Source: Alkalibaculum bacchi (GTDB lineage Bacteria; Bacillota; Clostridia; Eubacteriales; Alkalibacteraceae). From it: a stretch of DNA of 31,723 nucleotides. The position numbers and the translations under genes were made by a program. The stretch spans positions 1-31,723 of the forward strand of contig NZ_CALNCS010000139.1 in the NCBI RefSeq assembly GCF_937875145.1. The letters are read 5' to 3'. Below the pieces are notes generated by a model that was given only the letters and a program-made list of their open reading frames with translations, was not told where the DNA came from and did no database searches. Shown piece after piece: positions 31,605 to 31,723 of the stretch (positions within the stretch are counted from its first letter, which is position 1; the number at the start of each line of letters is the position of its first letter).

Positions 31605-31723
31605 TATGTCGCAAGATATAGAATTATATTAATCGTTCTGTTCCTAGAATTACTTTTCTATAAGCTTAATAACTCAACTTTCCCACCAATAAAAGTGGGC
31701 TCCATGCTTGATAATTCAAGCAA
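31605..31723. other. Right edge: two small hairpins, no gene
   Basis: CCCAC/GTGGG (31682-31699, 8-base loop) and TGCTTG/CAAGCA (31704-31721) lie within the last 50 bases. Neither has a T-run. They may belong to the end of a neighbouring unit beyond the window. Confidence 0.35.

Noticed and set aside
1..31723. CRISPR array, transposase, integrase, phage or tRNA-linked attachment site
   Set aside because: No regularly spaced repeats, no such protein family and no tRNA cloverleaf were seen on either strand.

Overview
The window is AT-rich DNA from an anaerobic, low-GC Gram-positive bacterium, most likely a member of the Clostridia. This rests on strong AGGAGG-type ribosome binding sites, sigma-A promoters, lipoprotein-anchored ABC binding proteins, a glycyl radical enzyme with its activase, a [4Fe-4S]-type hybrid cluster protein and a molybdenum-hydroxylase accessory cluster. 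I see no rRNA, tRNA, CRISPR array or transposase. The first ~44 bases are GC-rich and do not belong to the gene they precede, so the left edge may be an assembly chimera.

Layout. 45-2710: tail of a FecCD permease, its ATPase and a binding lipoprotein (iron/siderophore/corrinoid-type importer). 2968-6040: housekeeping genes (NYN-LOTUS protein, YbaK/ProX deacylase, Gfo/Idh/MocA oxidoreductase, orphan corrinoid protein). 6399-18887: the main carbohydrate locus. 19285-22741: a small LspA-like protein and two proteins of unknown function. 22742-23483: a gene-poor, highly structured stretch. 23484-25199: hybrid cluster protein. 25677-28905: three-gene molybdenum-hydroxylase maturation cluster. 29008-31358: orphan methyltransferase and a GPH-type sugar symporter.

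The carbohydrate locus carries a nearly complete D-allose pathway: binding protein (alsB), ATPase (alsA), permease (alsC), allose kinase (alsK), allose-6-phosphate isomerase (rpiB/alsI) and, 5.8 kb away, D-allulose-6-phosphate 3-epimerase (alsE). Between alsC and alsK, exactly where alsE sits in the Escherichia coli alsBACEK operon, lies a remnant of a second alsE: only the C-terminal ~65 codons, interrupted by TAA and with the catalytic Asp changed to Asn. The distant intact alsE apparently replaces it.

Inserted between the intact alsE and the als operon is a leftward operon of a ROK sugar kinase, a glycyl radical enzyme and its activase. The enzyme is of the YbiW/PflD type, whose E. coli members were recently assigned to ring-opening of 1,5-anhydrohexitol 6-phosphates. 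A divergent LacI-family regulator gene faces this operon. The shared intergenic region has two near-consensus promoters and three copies of the same palindromic operator. The inferred logic is that an imported sugar or anhydro-sugar is phosphorylated by the ROK kinase, opened by the radical enzyme, and controlled together with allose uptake. This ABC/ROK/radical-enzyme arrangement is the most interesting system in the window.
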